DNA of 64,000 nucleotides from Zhengitettix transpicula. Lineage: Eukaryota > Arthropoda > Insecta > Orthoptera > Tetrigidae. The translations under genes were made by a program, and so were the position numbers. The notes beneath the pieces are model-generated. The model had not been told where the DNA came from and ran no database searches. It worked only from the letters and a program-made list of their open reading frames with translations. Shown in pieces: positions 25,128-37,754 of the stretch. Each line of letters starts with the position of its first letter. Within the stretch, counting starts at the first letter, position 1. The stretch spans positions 83,866,032-83,930,031 of the forward strand of contig CM073591.1 in the NCBI GenBank assembly GCA_037074705.1, given 5' to 3'.

Positions 25128-26207
25128 TGTAATAATCACAAATAAAACTACCAGTTTAAACAAACAATTATTATTTAATAAAACACAATTTACAATTACA
25201 CAAATAATCTAATGAAATTTTACAACAGTTAATAATTAATGTTATATAATGAAATTTTATCTTTCTCAGGGTCGTTTACTGGGCCTTTAACAAAACGAAT
25301 ACTTGTTAAACAACTTTTACAATGAAATAAAGAAAAACACATACAATAACCAAATTTGAATTCTGAAATCTGACGATTATACTTTTTCTTAAAATGTTTA
25401 CAACTATGAATACTGTAAAAATGAACTTACAATCTCTCTGTTACTCCATGCAATTTGGATCACTCGCATACTTGCACGCACTCACTTCATACAGGCCATA
25501 AAGAACACCAAGTTGCGCTCACACTTTACACTTCCACAGCCACCTCTCCTCCATGATTCACGACGAATTCCTCCAACAATTCACTGATTTATGTCGGCCA
25601 CATAACTTGGCCTAATGTCCAGCGATGATCTTTCCTGAAGACTGCTGACTGATTGATTTATCTCGGCCACCTAACTTGGCCACAACCGACGACCGTTGAT
25701 AACCAACTGATGACTGACTGATGATTTCACGGCCACCTTAGTTGGCCCACCATCCGGCCCCGAGGACCTCCATCAACGCTCTCTCCTGACGACTGCACTT
25801 CTGAACTCCTCTTACGACTTATTATATTTCCTCCTTCTGCGCACTTTACAACGAAGTCGTGTGCACTACTCCCCACACCCTCGTCTAATTTGCCCCTGTC
25901 TCTCAATTATCCTCCATTTCCCCGTCGTTGTTTACCACTCGTGTCCCTTCTGCCGCTGATAATTAGAGTCCAAACTACGCATCGGGTTGGTATTTTCCCA
26001 GAGTTCGGTTGCACTCAAGAGTTCGTGTGCAAATCTGCTCACGACACTACAGCCGGGCGTAAACACATTTCACTCACCCTCCTTTGATTTACCATCTGTT
26101 GCTCAATTAAGCCATCATTATCTCCATATCTCCCTGCGTGCCTTCTGCTGTTGACCACGCGAGTCCAAATATTTGTTTATTATTAAAGATTTCTTTTAAT
26201 TATTACA
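25128..26207 (-). mobile_element. LTR of a tRNA-Lys-primed retroelement, minus orientation
   Basis: The element begins TGTAATAAT and ends ATTATTACA, a perfect 9-bp terminal inverted repeat with the TG...CA form of LTRs. Three bases to the left, GTTGGGCGCCAA (25114-25125) is the complement of TTGGCGCCCAAC, the start of a tRNA-Lys primer-binding site, so the LTR reads on the minus strand. The block at 25266-25292 (CAGGGTCGTTTACTGGGCC on +) recurs in the other LTRs of this window. Three 17-bp imperfect palindromes lie at 25596, 25665 and 25731. The sequence is about 1080 bp, without internal coding region or second LTR. Confidence 0.6.
25596..25747. repeat. Three imperfect palindromes, GGCCAC..AACTTGGCC, spaced 66-69 bp
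   Basis: GGCCACATAACTTGGCC (25596-25612), GGCCACCTAACTTGGCC (25665-25681) and GGCCACCTTAGTTGGCC (25731-25747) lie in tandem units that also share a preceding GATTTATC/TCGG context. They sit in the LTR at 25128-26207, in a part likely to be the upstream promoter (U3) region when read on the minus strand. Confidence 0.75.
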
Positions 26208-26248
26208 ATATATACATATACCTTGTCCCTGACAGTAAACGAATAATG

Positions 26249-28564
26249 GATGGTAAGGTAATATTTATTGTCAGAAAGTAATTAAAACCAGCTGAATATA
26301 ATTTTTTGGTTATTATTTATACAATTAATTGAAAATAATATATAGATGCTATTTTCTTTTACAAATTGTTCGAATTTTTAATTTTTATTGCTGCTTATGT
26401 AAATATGCGATTAATTGAGATGTGAAATGAGGTGATTGTGATTTGGTTTTCGTGCACATTATGAAGGAAATTGGTCTTAAAAAGATAATCTTGTGTCATT
26501 TTTAAATAAATGTAATAACGTAAGTACTACAAAATAAGCATCATAAGAGCAAGAAAAGTTTTACAATGAAGGCAATCAAATGGGATCATAAAATTTCTCA
26601 TGAATACGAGACATCATCGGGTACGTACTTTACTGCCAAACGTTAAAATATTCAACTTTCTTGTGCCAATAAAATATTTTCTGGTTTGTAATTGGCCTAG
26701 AATACGTGCTGGCGACTTCAAGGCAACAGCAGAACATGAAGAAAAAAAAGGGAATTGCGGAATTGCATGTGAGATCGTAAAATGTTATACTCGTAGAATG
26801 GAATGGAATTTTTCGTCTGATAGTTCGATATTGTAAGTTATCAACTCATATTTTAAATAATATAATCCTCATATTTTATTTGTCTGAACTGGTTGAGTTG
26901 AACAATGAGAAAGTAATTGAGTACTGAATTATTAAATATGATTGGGAATATTATTGGCAGTAAAAATTTATATTAATCTCCAAGAATCCTTACAATTGAT
27001 TGCGCTTAAATGAAGCAAGAAACCTTACATTCAGGAAACTGTATGCTGAGATTTCTAATTAAAGCTTGAGCTGAAGGTTAAATACATACTAGTTCCATGA
27101 GTTGAATTAATTAAGAGTCTGTGTAATTTGCAGCATTTGTATGTAGATAACTCGGCGCTAGGACTAAATCAGAATTCACCAAGGGTTTGAGATTGTCATC
27201 CCTATCGTATATCCGAAGACAATTAGATATTAAAAGTGATCTCGTCACCCGTTTTGAGAAGACGAAATCTTACAAATGACTGCCACCACCATCCATAATA
27301 ACGAGTGCAGAAATGCCATAAACATGGACATCAGTGGCAGATAAGACTTGCCCCTAATGCCCTGGCGCGATAAGACCCGTCTGCGTCCCATCATTTCCTA
27401 CTTTGCGCTCAGCCGCGTCGCTATTAAATGCAGATAAGAAGGCGCCGTCGCGTCATCGCTGCTTACGTCTCTGAATCTAATTTTCTAAGAAGGATCTGCC
27501 ACCAAGAGGGGATCCAATAAGCAATTAAGAATCTCCGGAGACGGCGATGCAGTCAGAGGGCGACGTATTGCGGTAATCGTAGGATTTCGCCGCACTACAA
27601 AGCTTTCTTCACCATAATTGATTCTCTTCTTTGATACAAGTGTACATCGTCGTTCCTGCGAACAACTTTTAATGTAAAGAGTGGGGCCAACACTATTCTA
27701 GTCAAATAAAAACAGATGTTAAATAATTAGATAAAAGTTGAAAAATTATGAAACTGAAACTGGTAATTACGGAATACTAATAATTAAATCCCATTCCGAT
27801 TTATTTGCAGTTAGTGGTTCCATGTTTTTGAATTCTAAAATCAGTTAAGAATCCAAAATATAAACTACTCCCTCTTCACATTAAAAGCTTTATTCAAGTT
27901 TTGACAACAACAAAATTTCGTTGTTACCAAAAAATACCCGTATACACCACATTCATGTGACACCACAAATTATGTAAGAGAAAGACTTTGTTCTGTTCTT
28001 CTCATATCTGCCGCTGATCCTCCACACAACAAAACGGGTAAAAGTTGGACGTTTTCCAGCAACCCTTATTACAAACAGTCAGTTTTTAAAAACGGGTATT
28101 TTTGGTCGGCACTATAAACAATAAAAAATATTGCAAATTTGTTTTCACGAATATATGTCGTCTATTGCACATTAGATAACTAATTTATTTATTATTTGGT
28201 TAGTTTTCGTCACATATTCCATTCTCGCCACGTATTCCATTCTCTGGTTTTAAGAAAATATGGAAAGAAAGAAAAAAATGAGTAGAGGAAGATGGTATCA
28301 AAGATGGAATAGTGAATTAAACCGTCGTATCGGACTCAAAAAATTTCTGTTCGTCTTCGGGGATTAAGTATTATTAGTTCAGAGTATAGACACTAGAGTC
28401 CGCAACCCCCTATGAATTGAACCTACTCGGGTCATTACAGCTAAGGCAGACGGCTGTCGAATCAAAATAATTGATGGTAAGGTAATTTTATTTATTTTCA
28501 GAAAGTAATGTAAAACAACTGAATATAGTTTTTTTGTTAGTCTTTATACATTGAGTTAAAAATG
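26249..28564 (+). repeat. Direct repeat pair, ~91 bp, 2.2 kb apart
   Basis: 26249-26339 and 28473-28564 share GATGGTAAGGTAAT, CAGAAAGTAAT, CTGAATATA and TTTATACA in the same order. They may be ends of one element or independent copies of a short repeat. The interval holds the GATA-rich island at 27280-27620. Confidence 0.65.
27280..27620. promoter_or_regulatory. GC-richer island with three GATAAG sites, possible enhancer
   Basis: GATAAG occurs at 27340, 27369 and 27433, the first two extended to GATAAGAC, all on the same strand within 100 bp. The surroundings are GC-richer (GCGCGATAAGACCCGTCTGC, GAAGGCGCCGTCGCG) and free of known repeats or long frames. Clustered GATA-factor sites in non-repetitive DNA suggest an enhancer, but no function is shown. 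Confidence 0.35.
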
Positions 28565-29223
28565 ACTTGCCTTAGAAATATACATAGTACTACTGTGATT
28601 ACGTGGAACACCTGAAGTCCAACAGAAATTTATTCAGGTAGGTAGGCAGTACAATAATGTTGTTCACGTTAACCAGACTTTATGAGCCTAAAAGAAAACA
28701 AATACACTGATATTATTTCAAATGTTTATATCAACCAGCAAATAATGGATAACATAGTAGATCAATGGATGCATATTTCATTTTTTGAAAACACAGTCAA
28801 AATTAAACAATTAGTAATAAGTAGGAACCAATGAAAAAATTATGAGAAACGGTAACAGGAATGAGTGGGTAACGAAATAGATTTTGTTACTTTTAACTCT
28901 GAGTTTCGGTACTTTTTTCTAACGTTTTCATGTTACGTACCGTGAAGTATACATGACGCTTCATGCAGTAATTGCTCTAAACGCAACACTGTTCTAGATA
29001 ATGATACCGTATAGAGGAACTAACAGATGAAATTTGATGAACACAGACACTTGATAGATCTGCCCAGATTCCTGTAATCAAATACTGGGCATTATTGGTG
29101 TAGTGTATAACAACGGGCATTACAACAGGTTGTTCATTAATTTGAATGGAAACTTGATGTATCATAGTTACAGCTATGAAGATTAATTAACTGAAAATAT
29201 TTAAAATGAAAAACTGAAAAAAA

Positions 29224-29380
29224 TTACGTCTGATTGAAAACAATAAATAAGAAAAATAGCCAATTCAGACAAAAAAGGGATAATATAAATACCACACAAC
29301 GTTTCTGGAATCCTTGTCCCTAGAGCCTAGAGCGACACTACTGCAATAGTCAGTTGACAAAACTATTTACGTGACAAAAA
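29224..29380. repeat. Fold-back family B, left half
   Basis: Left arm intact: ACGTCTGATTGAAAACAATA, ATAGCCAATTCAGAC, ACCACACAACGTTTCTGG, then part of the centre. No right arm follows. Confidence 0.6.
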
Positions 29381-30145
29381 TATTTACGTGACCGGACGTA
29401 AGGATGTCACAATGGATTGCTTGAGATGCTTATATTAATTGTTGTCTATGTTATGAATGTTTCCAATATATATATAAAAATATTATTTTTAAATTTTATA
29501 ATAGATTTAAAATGTCTGCAAACTTGTCACATATCAAGAAAAGAAAAATACTAAATAACTTCTTAATTTAGTACTTCATTAAACTCTGAATGATCAGGAA
29601 CATCATATTGTCTTTACAAGTGGGAAATTTATATTTAAAACTTATTAGTATGACTGAAAACGAAGTCTTTCTTGGTACACGAATATAGCAAAACTCGTGT
29701 TGAGATCTAGCAAGCTCATTTTAAGCTGAGAGATAGATATTATTGAAACTTACGGCCGGTATATCACCATACTGGACTCAATCCTGTTGGAGAAGGACTA
29801 GCTACATCCATCTGTCTCAGGCTGCGGACGCGACCAGTAAGATGATCGGCTGCTCATAAGAACACGGCAGATTTCATATGGATTTCGACTGAATAATCGG
29901 ATGCCCAAACGGTCTATATTTATTTATCTTTTTTCATGCTAGTTTGTTTAGACGTCAAGTTGTTTTATATCTGAGCGTACTTACTAACACTTTAGTGACT
30001 TGTTCGGCTGATCAAGTTCGTCGGAACGGTAAAACATTAGAGAAACTTGTCCTATTTACTACATTTTCTCCCAGTGCGGGACACTCGACAGCAGAAACAG
30101 CGAAACTCCAAAAAACTTCACTTGCCTTGCTAATGATTGTCTTAA

Positions 30146-30335
30146 CAAATAGCCAAATACAGACAAAAAACGTTTCTGGAAGTCTTGTTCCTTTCTTCAG
30201 GAGCAGAAAAATTGCACGAGCACTAGAGGGACACAACTGCGATAGTCAGTTGGCAAACCTCAAAAAGCCAGAAACGTTTTGTGTTATTTATACTATCTCT
30301 TCTTAGGGTCTGTATTTAGCTATATTTAGTGTTAT
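30146..30335. repeat. Fold-back family B, nearly complete copy
   Basis: Arms ATAGCCAAATACAGAC...AACGTTTCTGG and CCAGAAACGTTTTGTGTTAT...GTCTGTATTTAGCTAT are inverted, and the centre has TTCCTTTCTTCAGGAGC. The 120-aa open frame at 29944-30306 runs through this repeat and is not a gene. Confidence 0.6.
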
Positions 30336-31141
30336 TATTAATTTTCAATTACACGTAAATTTTTCAGTGTAAGATACTGTCTATCTGCCAAAGTTAACAA
30401 CCGTCATTTGTCTCTTTCAAGTCCTTCTTGTATGGAAGTCTTTTCACAACCTTGTCCATCCATCAGCAAGTCCAGTAACTTCTACCCTCATACAATTTAT
30501 TACGGTGCCTTTTATCCTCAGAGTAACAAAGAATCGTAGCTAACAAAAGAACTCACGTATCAACCTGCCTCAGAAGGGCGATTTGGCTCATCTCACGCAT
30601 ACCACGATACTTTCGCGTATCTAAATTTTGTGCATTACATACTGGAACCTTTAAAAAAAGATTTCCCACGTTTCATCACATAAAAATATTCTAATAAGGC
30701 CAAGAAATATGAAGTTTCACATGATTTTGTATCATATCATTTACATAACTCTTATACTTGGCTCGAGCCTATGAATCTTAGGATCGAATCCAGGATTGTA
30801 TATCTGAGCGTACCACGTGCAGATTCTCTTCAGGAGTTTTAATAGGAAGGCTATACCGAAGAACATTGCTTTGTTAGTTTAATAGCTAATAAAATTAATT
30901 TTATTACCAATTAATTATTAAATAAATTATAATATATAATTTTATTTCATATAATTAAAAGCAGACGTAAAATGAAAAAGAAAATAAGTATGGCACAAGA
31001 TTTATTAATGTATAGTATTGCCACCATGACCGTCGCAAACGTTGGAACATCATAAGTTTCGTTTCTACAAGGTATTTAACGTTACATAAGGTAAAGAGTT
31101 TCTTTAGAAAAAGAAGAAGAAGATGTTGACATGCTATGTAT

Positions 31142-31430
31142 AGGGTAATCCACATATTGGCAACTCCCCTCTGATACCATACGAAAGCGAGTGAAATGGG
31201 GGATGGGGAAAGGTAGAGAAAGGTAACCAAGGTTTAAGGATCCTTCCAGGCAATTCGCCTAAAAGTGATGCAGGGAAAACACTAAAACAACTACATCAGG
31301 TAGGTCGGGCATTTAGTACTCGTCCTATGCCCTTCCGATGGTAGGAGAGGGGTTTTATGTGGGGCCGCAGCTTTCCCCTCACCGAGCTTTGCCCAGTTAA
31401 TGAGGCAGCTGGCCGACTATTCCAATAGGA
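31142..31430 (-). repeat. Dispersed repeat family A, minus copy
   Basis: Read on the minus strand it starts CCTATTGGAATAGTCGGCCA (ending at 31430), with GCCCGACCTACCTGATG and GGGGAGTTGCCA.TATGTGG, and ends near 31142. The open frame at 30955-31230 runs through it and is not a gene. Confidence 0.75.
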
Positions 31431-32035
31431 AAATTATACTTCTTAGAAAAGTAGAATGCATCATATTGCACCTGCGAATAAGAACAAATCTTCCTGTGGA
31501 AATTTCATAATCATAAAAGAAGATTGGATTCGCCTCGAAACATATAATTGTATCTTTTTCTTATATTCAGGTAATCGTATATCATAATGTTTTTCGAGCA
31601 CACCCAATCAATATTACTTATATATTAATACAATAAATAAATAGCCATATAATATAAAAATAAGTGTGAAATAAATACCTTACAACGTTCCTGAAAAAGT
31701 TGTTGCTTTCGTCAGGAGATTCAATCAACGCAAGAACAGTAAGAAAGAAACACCGCACAAACATGATCAACTCAAAATCAGACGTTTTATATTTTAGTTT
31801 CTATATGACTTGTAATCAAAAATGGAATGTTTTACCGGTGTAGTTTCTGTAACTGCAACTAAAACGTTATCGGGTTTCAATTAGGGTACAAAAGTAATTA
31901 AATCGCGATAAATTTACGTCCATCTGCACTGTCGGCATCTTTTCGACCTTCAAACTTTGAATTGAAGGTATATATGGTCATGGAATGGTCGTGGTTGAAT
32001 TACTCTTGTATCCGAGTTATTTGAGAGTAACAGGC

Positions 32036-32121
32036 TACAAGAGGGAAATACACGTAGTGGTAACAACCCTTTAATAGTATAGGAAGGGATTTGAAAAGGG
32101 GGGATGCGGAAGGGTAGAGGA
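32036..32121 (-). repeat. Repeat family A, 3' fragment
   Basis: GTAACAGGCTACAAGAGGG followed by CCCTTTAATAGTATAGGAAG matches the complement of the family's last 85 bases. Confidence 0.6.
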
Positions 32122-32635
32122 ATGGTGATATCACCCTTGTAGTACAGTAAATTTATTTCCTCTGCGGGCTATATCTACGCTACCGCAGGATAATTATAAA
32201 GCAAAGAGCGGAGTATCTACGAGCGAATATTCTGTTTCTCTTCATATCGTAAATTTATACGTCTGACATGAATGGCTCACGCTCAAGTATAAGTAATTAC
32301 TTCCTATATTCTCTCCCTTCAACATTCTCTGAATTTTAGAGAAAACTACATACCTAAAACTTAATGAGCAGAATATTAGATTATAAACAGTTTTCACCAA
32401 ATTTAGTAATTGATCCAGCGCGCCAATACAAGACAATAATCAATGTTTTACACTCGTTAGCAAAAAAAGAAAATTTATATTTTTGAAAGAAAAAAATGTT
32501 GTAAAGATTCTTCATGATTTCCTAGAAAAACGGACCGAATCTTTAATGCTGTTTTTGCTAAATAAATAATACTCATCAAATTAAGATTTGCATAATTTGA
32601 ACAACTTATACGAACATGATAAAAGACTATCAATC

Positions 32636-32998
32636 AAATTGCAAATTTTGGCATATGCCACAATTTTATTAACAGAAGATTTATTCTAATATAAATCTAC
32701 TCCTTTTAATTCATTTATCGAATATAAGGGGTAGCTAAGCAAAAAATTGGCTATTTCTTCTCTTAATTCTATTTTATTGTTCTAACTATTTAAAGTTTTC
32801 TGGTTTTTTTAACTACAGTAATACGGTTATATTGGAAAATAGTTTGAACGATAAAGTAAAATTAAGATAAAAACCGCCAATTTTTTGCTAATCATCCTCT
32901 TCTTTTCGATAAATGAATTAACAGAAGAAGATTTGTATTAATGTAAATCTTGTGTAAATAAAATTGTGTTATATGCCCAAATTTGTAATTCAAACAAA
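32636..32998. mobile_element. Fold-back element with arms of roughly 155 bp
   Basis: The left arm (32636-32795: TTTTGGCATATGCCACAATT, AACAGAAGATTT, AATTCATTTATCGAA, GCAAAAAATTGGC) is mirrored by the right arm (32845-32998: GCCAATTTTTTGC, TTCGATAAATGAATT, AACAGAAGAAGATTT, GTGTTATATGCCCAAA). Only about 50 bp lie between. No coding sequence. Confidence 0.75.
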
Positions 32999-33214
32999 GG
33001 GTCCAGATTTATTTATCAAATATTTTAATAATATACGTTAAATTATGAACACTACCTTGTTTTTAATAGACAACTTCAATCTGATTATTTAAAATGTTCG
33101 TTTAAGTAACCCTGGTGTGAAAACTTTTTATATATTTTTAATCAAATGTTATTGTTGACAGGTTAAACTCAATGATAAAAAGTGAACATATAATAATTTC
33201 TGTTTAGAAATATT

Positions 33215-33425
33215 ATAATCAGGTAAAATAGACAAATGACAGACTAAATGAAGAGATTACATACATACCACGCAACGTTTCTTAAAACTTTGTTCCTTTC
33301 TTCAGGCGATACAAAACCGCAAGAGCCAGGAATGACACTCCCGCACAACACAGCTGACAAAACGTTGTGTGGTATTTGTATCATAACTTCATTTTGTCTA
33401 TCCTTTGGCTACTTTATCTTACTGT
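33215..33425. repeat. Fold-back family B, nearly complete copy
   Basis: Arms ACCACGCAACGTTTCTTAAA and AAAACGTTGTGTGGTATTTG...TTGTCTATCC are inverted, with TTCCTTTCTTCAGGCGAT in the centre. The open frame across it is not a gene. Confidence 0.6.
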
Positions 33426-35550
33426 CCATGATAAAAAAGAACCTAAAATTTTCTTCATCAACGACGAATAATAATTTGTGCTAACCCCAGTTTGATATTC
33501 CTTGGTATATATATTTGCGATTATGTGCGGTGGATTCGGATTTTTAACTAACATTCTTTTAAAATTGTGTTTGGATGTAACTCAAATGTCAATAAAGAAT
33601 GACGACTCCGCAATCAGAAAATGGTTTATTTGATATATTTTCACAGATTAGCTGGTTGTAAACATCTGTTCTATGTAAAACTATATTTGATCAGAAAATA
33701 AGTACAGAATAAGAACAGAAGGACGTGCTATATGACCAAGTACTCCTACAAGAATCGACAGTTTTTTAGCCGAAAAAGCCGACATTTTTGTTCCAACTCG
33801 AACACAGTATTAAAATTCAATTTTACTTACATTTAGTACGTTTACTGTGTTCTTAAATTGTAAATATTCGTTAGCATGATATATAAATTTTCAACCACTT
33901 TAAAAGTAGTTACTAATGTTATATGATACGTGGACTACGTAATTATGAAAAGATAGGGACGATAAAATTTTTTGGAAAGACCAGGATACCTTATACATGA
34001 CTATCTTCGAATATACATTCCAGTGTTTTCATGTTTCTGGTTGTGGTATTATGTAGTTTTAACAAACTGAGAACGCTTTTAAAAAATTGTTTGTTATCTG
34101 AAACTGATGAACATTGTCTTCATCTATATTATTGCCCATCTTTGGTGCTTTAGATTAACCCAAATCAACTATTAAGCAAGAATAACTGAAAGAGTGTATG
34201 GGTTGAGCCCACTCCCGTTCCAGATGGGTTTCAGCCAAAACGTTTCGATAAGTTACTTCACCATCGTATTCATGTATGCTCAATTCGTGCTCAGCGTATC
34301 TTTTCTCAATAGTATTTGGAGTGAAGCCAAGCAGCTGAGCAGCTTGGACTTTTTCCATCGTTCCCTAAAGTACTTGATTCTACATTACTCCTGGTGCATA
34401 TACTTACCAGCGTCACACGCGTGACGAGCAATTGCTCCCTCAGCTCGAAACTTTGGCGCCCAAACCTACGAAATAGGGGAAAGTATAAACGTAATATCAC
34501 TAAGAGATGCTCGATTTTCTGAAACTTATTAATATATGTATATATTTCTGGTTTAAATACTATGTGAATTTATACAATATATAGAGTTTGCATACTGATT
34601 TCTGAAATTAGTTTACCAGACAATTTAATGTATTACATTAATATTCATTAAAGGAAAATATCACTTTTTTAAACGCATACAGCGCTGATCTCCATTGAGT
34701 AATAAATGCAATTACTGGGTGCTTAAAATATTCTATGGCCTCAATAATTATGTCTGTCACGACTCAAATGCAGTCGTTCTCACAAACAAATTATGATTCT
34801 GTTGACTGGAATATTTAAACAGCCGTTTATGTATCATTTTATTAAGGAGAAATGAATTTTAATAAATCTCCCTTGCTGCTATTATTGTTTTAGTATAAAA
34901 TATTTACTGTATCTGTTGGAATATTGTTATAATTACAATTTGTATTTCTGCTATAATTTTTTTATTATTCTAAAGGTGAATTATATATTCATAAAACTAG
35001 GCTAGATTTATAAGAGTGGAAAATTTCCACGCATCGGCGGAAAATTTCGTTAAACTTGATGAGTGATTCTTTTAATAATTGTGTTAATAATTTCTGAGAG
35101 ATGCAACGCGGTTTTGACTGTTGGAAGATATATTAAATTATGTGATTTTCACGTTTCATTGAAACGCATACAGTCAAATTTGACGCTGCAGAAAGAAAAA
35201 CAATTTTTTAAAATTTTAATTAAAGGGCCAGTGAGCTGATGAAAGATTATTGTGACTCTACACCAGTTTTACTGACCGATTATTAACTGATAAGTTCGAA
35301 AACGACCAACGGATGTATTTTTAGGATGTACGATTGAGGCTTTTTTATTATGAAATTGTCGAGAAAACTCTGTATCGCGAGGTCTCATTGAGCTTCTCTA
35401 AGATTACATGTACGCTGAAATGGGTATATAATATTCTGCATGAAGACATAAATATGTAAAATATTAGTGGGGAATTGGTACGCGTGTTGACACCGGACAA
35501 AGTGTGTCTAAATAGGAAATTTCAAAATCGTTCTTGAAAAAGGTGCAGTA
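33426..35550. other. No supported feature
   Basis: AT-rich; three overlapping short frames at 34155-34500 on both strands have no recognised domain. The 5' part of the mariner whose catalytic remnant begins at 35551 could not be traced here. Confidence 0.6.
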
Positions 35551-36066
35551 CACCTCAAAAGATTTCTGGCTTCCTTTGTAACAGTAGACGACATGTGGAC
35601 ACATCAATTACACCTGAAAAAAACCAGCAGTAAAGCTAGCGAAAATGATTCGACGAAAAGTGACAAGAACTAAATTTTGCTACTTACTGGGTGCATATTC
35701 ATGAACTCTTTAGAAAAGGGCCAAACAGTGATTGGCTCGTGTTACGCAATGTTGTTGGCTTGTTTGTGTTTTAGGTTGAAGCATTATTACGGCACAATAA
35801 AGTCCTTCTGCACCAGAACAAAGCGTCTGCTCACACATCGACCATGCGAAGGCAGAAGTACGGGAGCTTGGCTTATATATATTGTTCCATACACACAGCA
35901 TTTCCAATATTTGGATCCACCGGGATTGTTATCTGTTTGCAAACCTTGGAACTTTGGTCGCGGGAAAGTCTGTATTTGGCAGAATGAAAATGTACCTGTT
36001 CTGTAAACGGTTATTATGAAATATTTGAAACTTAACTGAATAAAATTATTACGAACTTTCTGAACA
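35551..36066 (+). pseudogene. Mariner transposase remnant (catalytic domain)
   Basis: Frame +1 from 35551 reads HLKRFLASFVTVDDMWTHQL, an eroded version of the mariner first catalytic block (FVTVDE-W-H), with the Asp kept at 35587. One stop later comes LEKGQTVIGSCYAMLL, like the LEKGKTITG.YYA.LL segment. Then VLLHQNKASAHTS corresponds to the second block, where the usual Asp has become Asn. A frameshift then leads to EVRELGLYILFHTHS, aligned with the LG...L.HPPYSPDLAPSD region, and to NGYYEIFE near 36010. At least two stops and one frameshift make it inactive. No terminal repeats were found. The first ATG of the central open stretch is 35701, inside the remnant. Confidence 0.7.
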
Positions 36067-37474
36067 TTATTTGAGAAATTATTTGAAGATAACGGAGATT
36101 ATTTTCAGGAATACGTTTTGATTTTGTAAGAAATGTTACTTACTATGATAAAATAAATGTCTAGTGAATCTAAACAAATTTGGCTCGTATCTTTATTAAC
36201 AGAATCTGTATTTTATTTTAGGGAAGATTAATCTGAATATATACTAACAACGGCAAAGTCGCAAGTAAGATTTAATATTTAGCTATTCGTATTAGTTAAG
36301 ATTGATGTCAGTTATTTAGGAGACAGAAAACTACAAACCATTTGCGGAAATTATTTTACAGAGCTATAAATGAAGTTATATTTTATGTTATATTTGGATG
36401 CTACTATTTTGGGAAAAACATTGTGTTTCTGACATTCAGATACGTTTTGGTATTTAACAGTGTTATGATGGACTTTTCCTGAGAACGTAAACTGCAACAC
36501 ATTTCGCCTGCAGCCTGCTACGTTTACTGAGATAACATCACCAGCAAGCCACAGAAATGCGTAGGCGCTTGTATGTATGGTATTGGCAGCGTTTCCCCAT
36601 CACTCTCCATTTACGTCACGTGAAAGACGTTTCTGAAGACGCGAACAATTGACGTGCATAATACACATTTTTATGTAAATTGATTGAATTTCTTTTTGAC
36701 TCAGTATTTCAAAAACTATATTCTTACGTTTTAATTTATTATCTATGGCTTATTTATGGCGAACATGAACCCATTTGATTGATAAAGACTTTTCGGAAAT
36801 TAATATTCAGGTGATAATACCACCCACAGTGTTAAAACGTTTTTAATCCCAGAAATATTTCGACCTATTTGGTCATTTTCAACCCGATCAATCAGAAAAA
36901 CTATGGTTATATAACAGTTAACATATAAGTGGGCATTATAATAATGTTGTACGTCACAAGCGATCAAGTTAAAAAATAATAACTTTAGATATATGTGTTA
37001 TTATTTATAATTTATTATATATGAGATATATTAATTCCAATTTTTGAATAAGAAAGATAGCCAATTCAGACGAAAATGTGATAATATAAATACCGCACAA
37101 CGTTTCTGGGATTCTTGCCCTTTCCTCAGGAGCGAAGAAGAGCCTAGGAAATCTTAGTCTTTTGAGTTTTGTCAACTGACAAGAGCAGTTGAGGCGTTGT
37201 AGACTCTTCTTCGCACCTGAGGCATGGAACAAGGATCCCAAAAACGTTTTATAGTATTTATAGTAATACTAATTAGAGACCATAATGATTTTAATAATTG
37301 GATTGTTAGTGGTACAAATTTTTCAAAAGACGACAATGTGTAGGCTAGCTTTGTTGTGAGCCGCGAGACTGTCTGGAGCAGTGGTCTGTTGTGGTCGCGT
37401 GAGGGAATAAAAAGTTGGGAGCGGAGATCGAACAGCGTGGCCCGAGTATAAATCCAAACGATTTTTTGTTTTAG

Positions 37475-37698
37475 GTAACAGGCTACATGAGGGTAATCCA
37501 CATTGTGGCAACTCCCCTTTAATAGCATAGGAATGGTTAACTAGGGCCCCCGGCCTATGGTTTAAGGATCCTACCCGGCAATTCGCCTTAAAGTGATGCA
37601 GGAAAAATCCTAGAAAAACCTGCATCAGGTAGGTCGGGCATTTGGTACTTGTCCCATGCCGTTACGATGGCTGAAGAGGGGTTAGCTGTGGGTGGGTG
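37475..37698 (-). repeat. Dispersed repeat family A, minus copy
   Basis: It begins GTAACAGGCTACATGAGGG, the complement of the family's 3' end, and includes a GATGCAGG/CCTGCATC hairpin and GGATCCTACCCGGC. It lacks the 5' end of the family, and an internal part is missing after 37535. It is inserted in the LTR-like element. Confidence 0.75.
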
Positions 37699-37754
37699 CA
37701 AATTAATTGATTAAATAATAATTAACATTTTGTTTAATTAATATAAATTTAAAC

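Noticed and set aside
29944..30306. 120-codon open frame
   Set aside because: Its second half is family B repeat and no start context or domain is present.
30765..30810. GGATCGAATCC resembling a tRNA B box
   Set aside because: No acceptor stem or anticodon arm; probably chance.
37005..37625. Open frames of 78-118 codons, minus strand
   Set aside because: They cross junctions between family B, the LTR-like element and family A, so they cannot be conserved genes.
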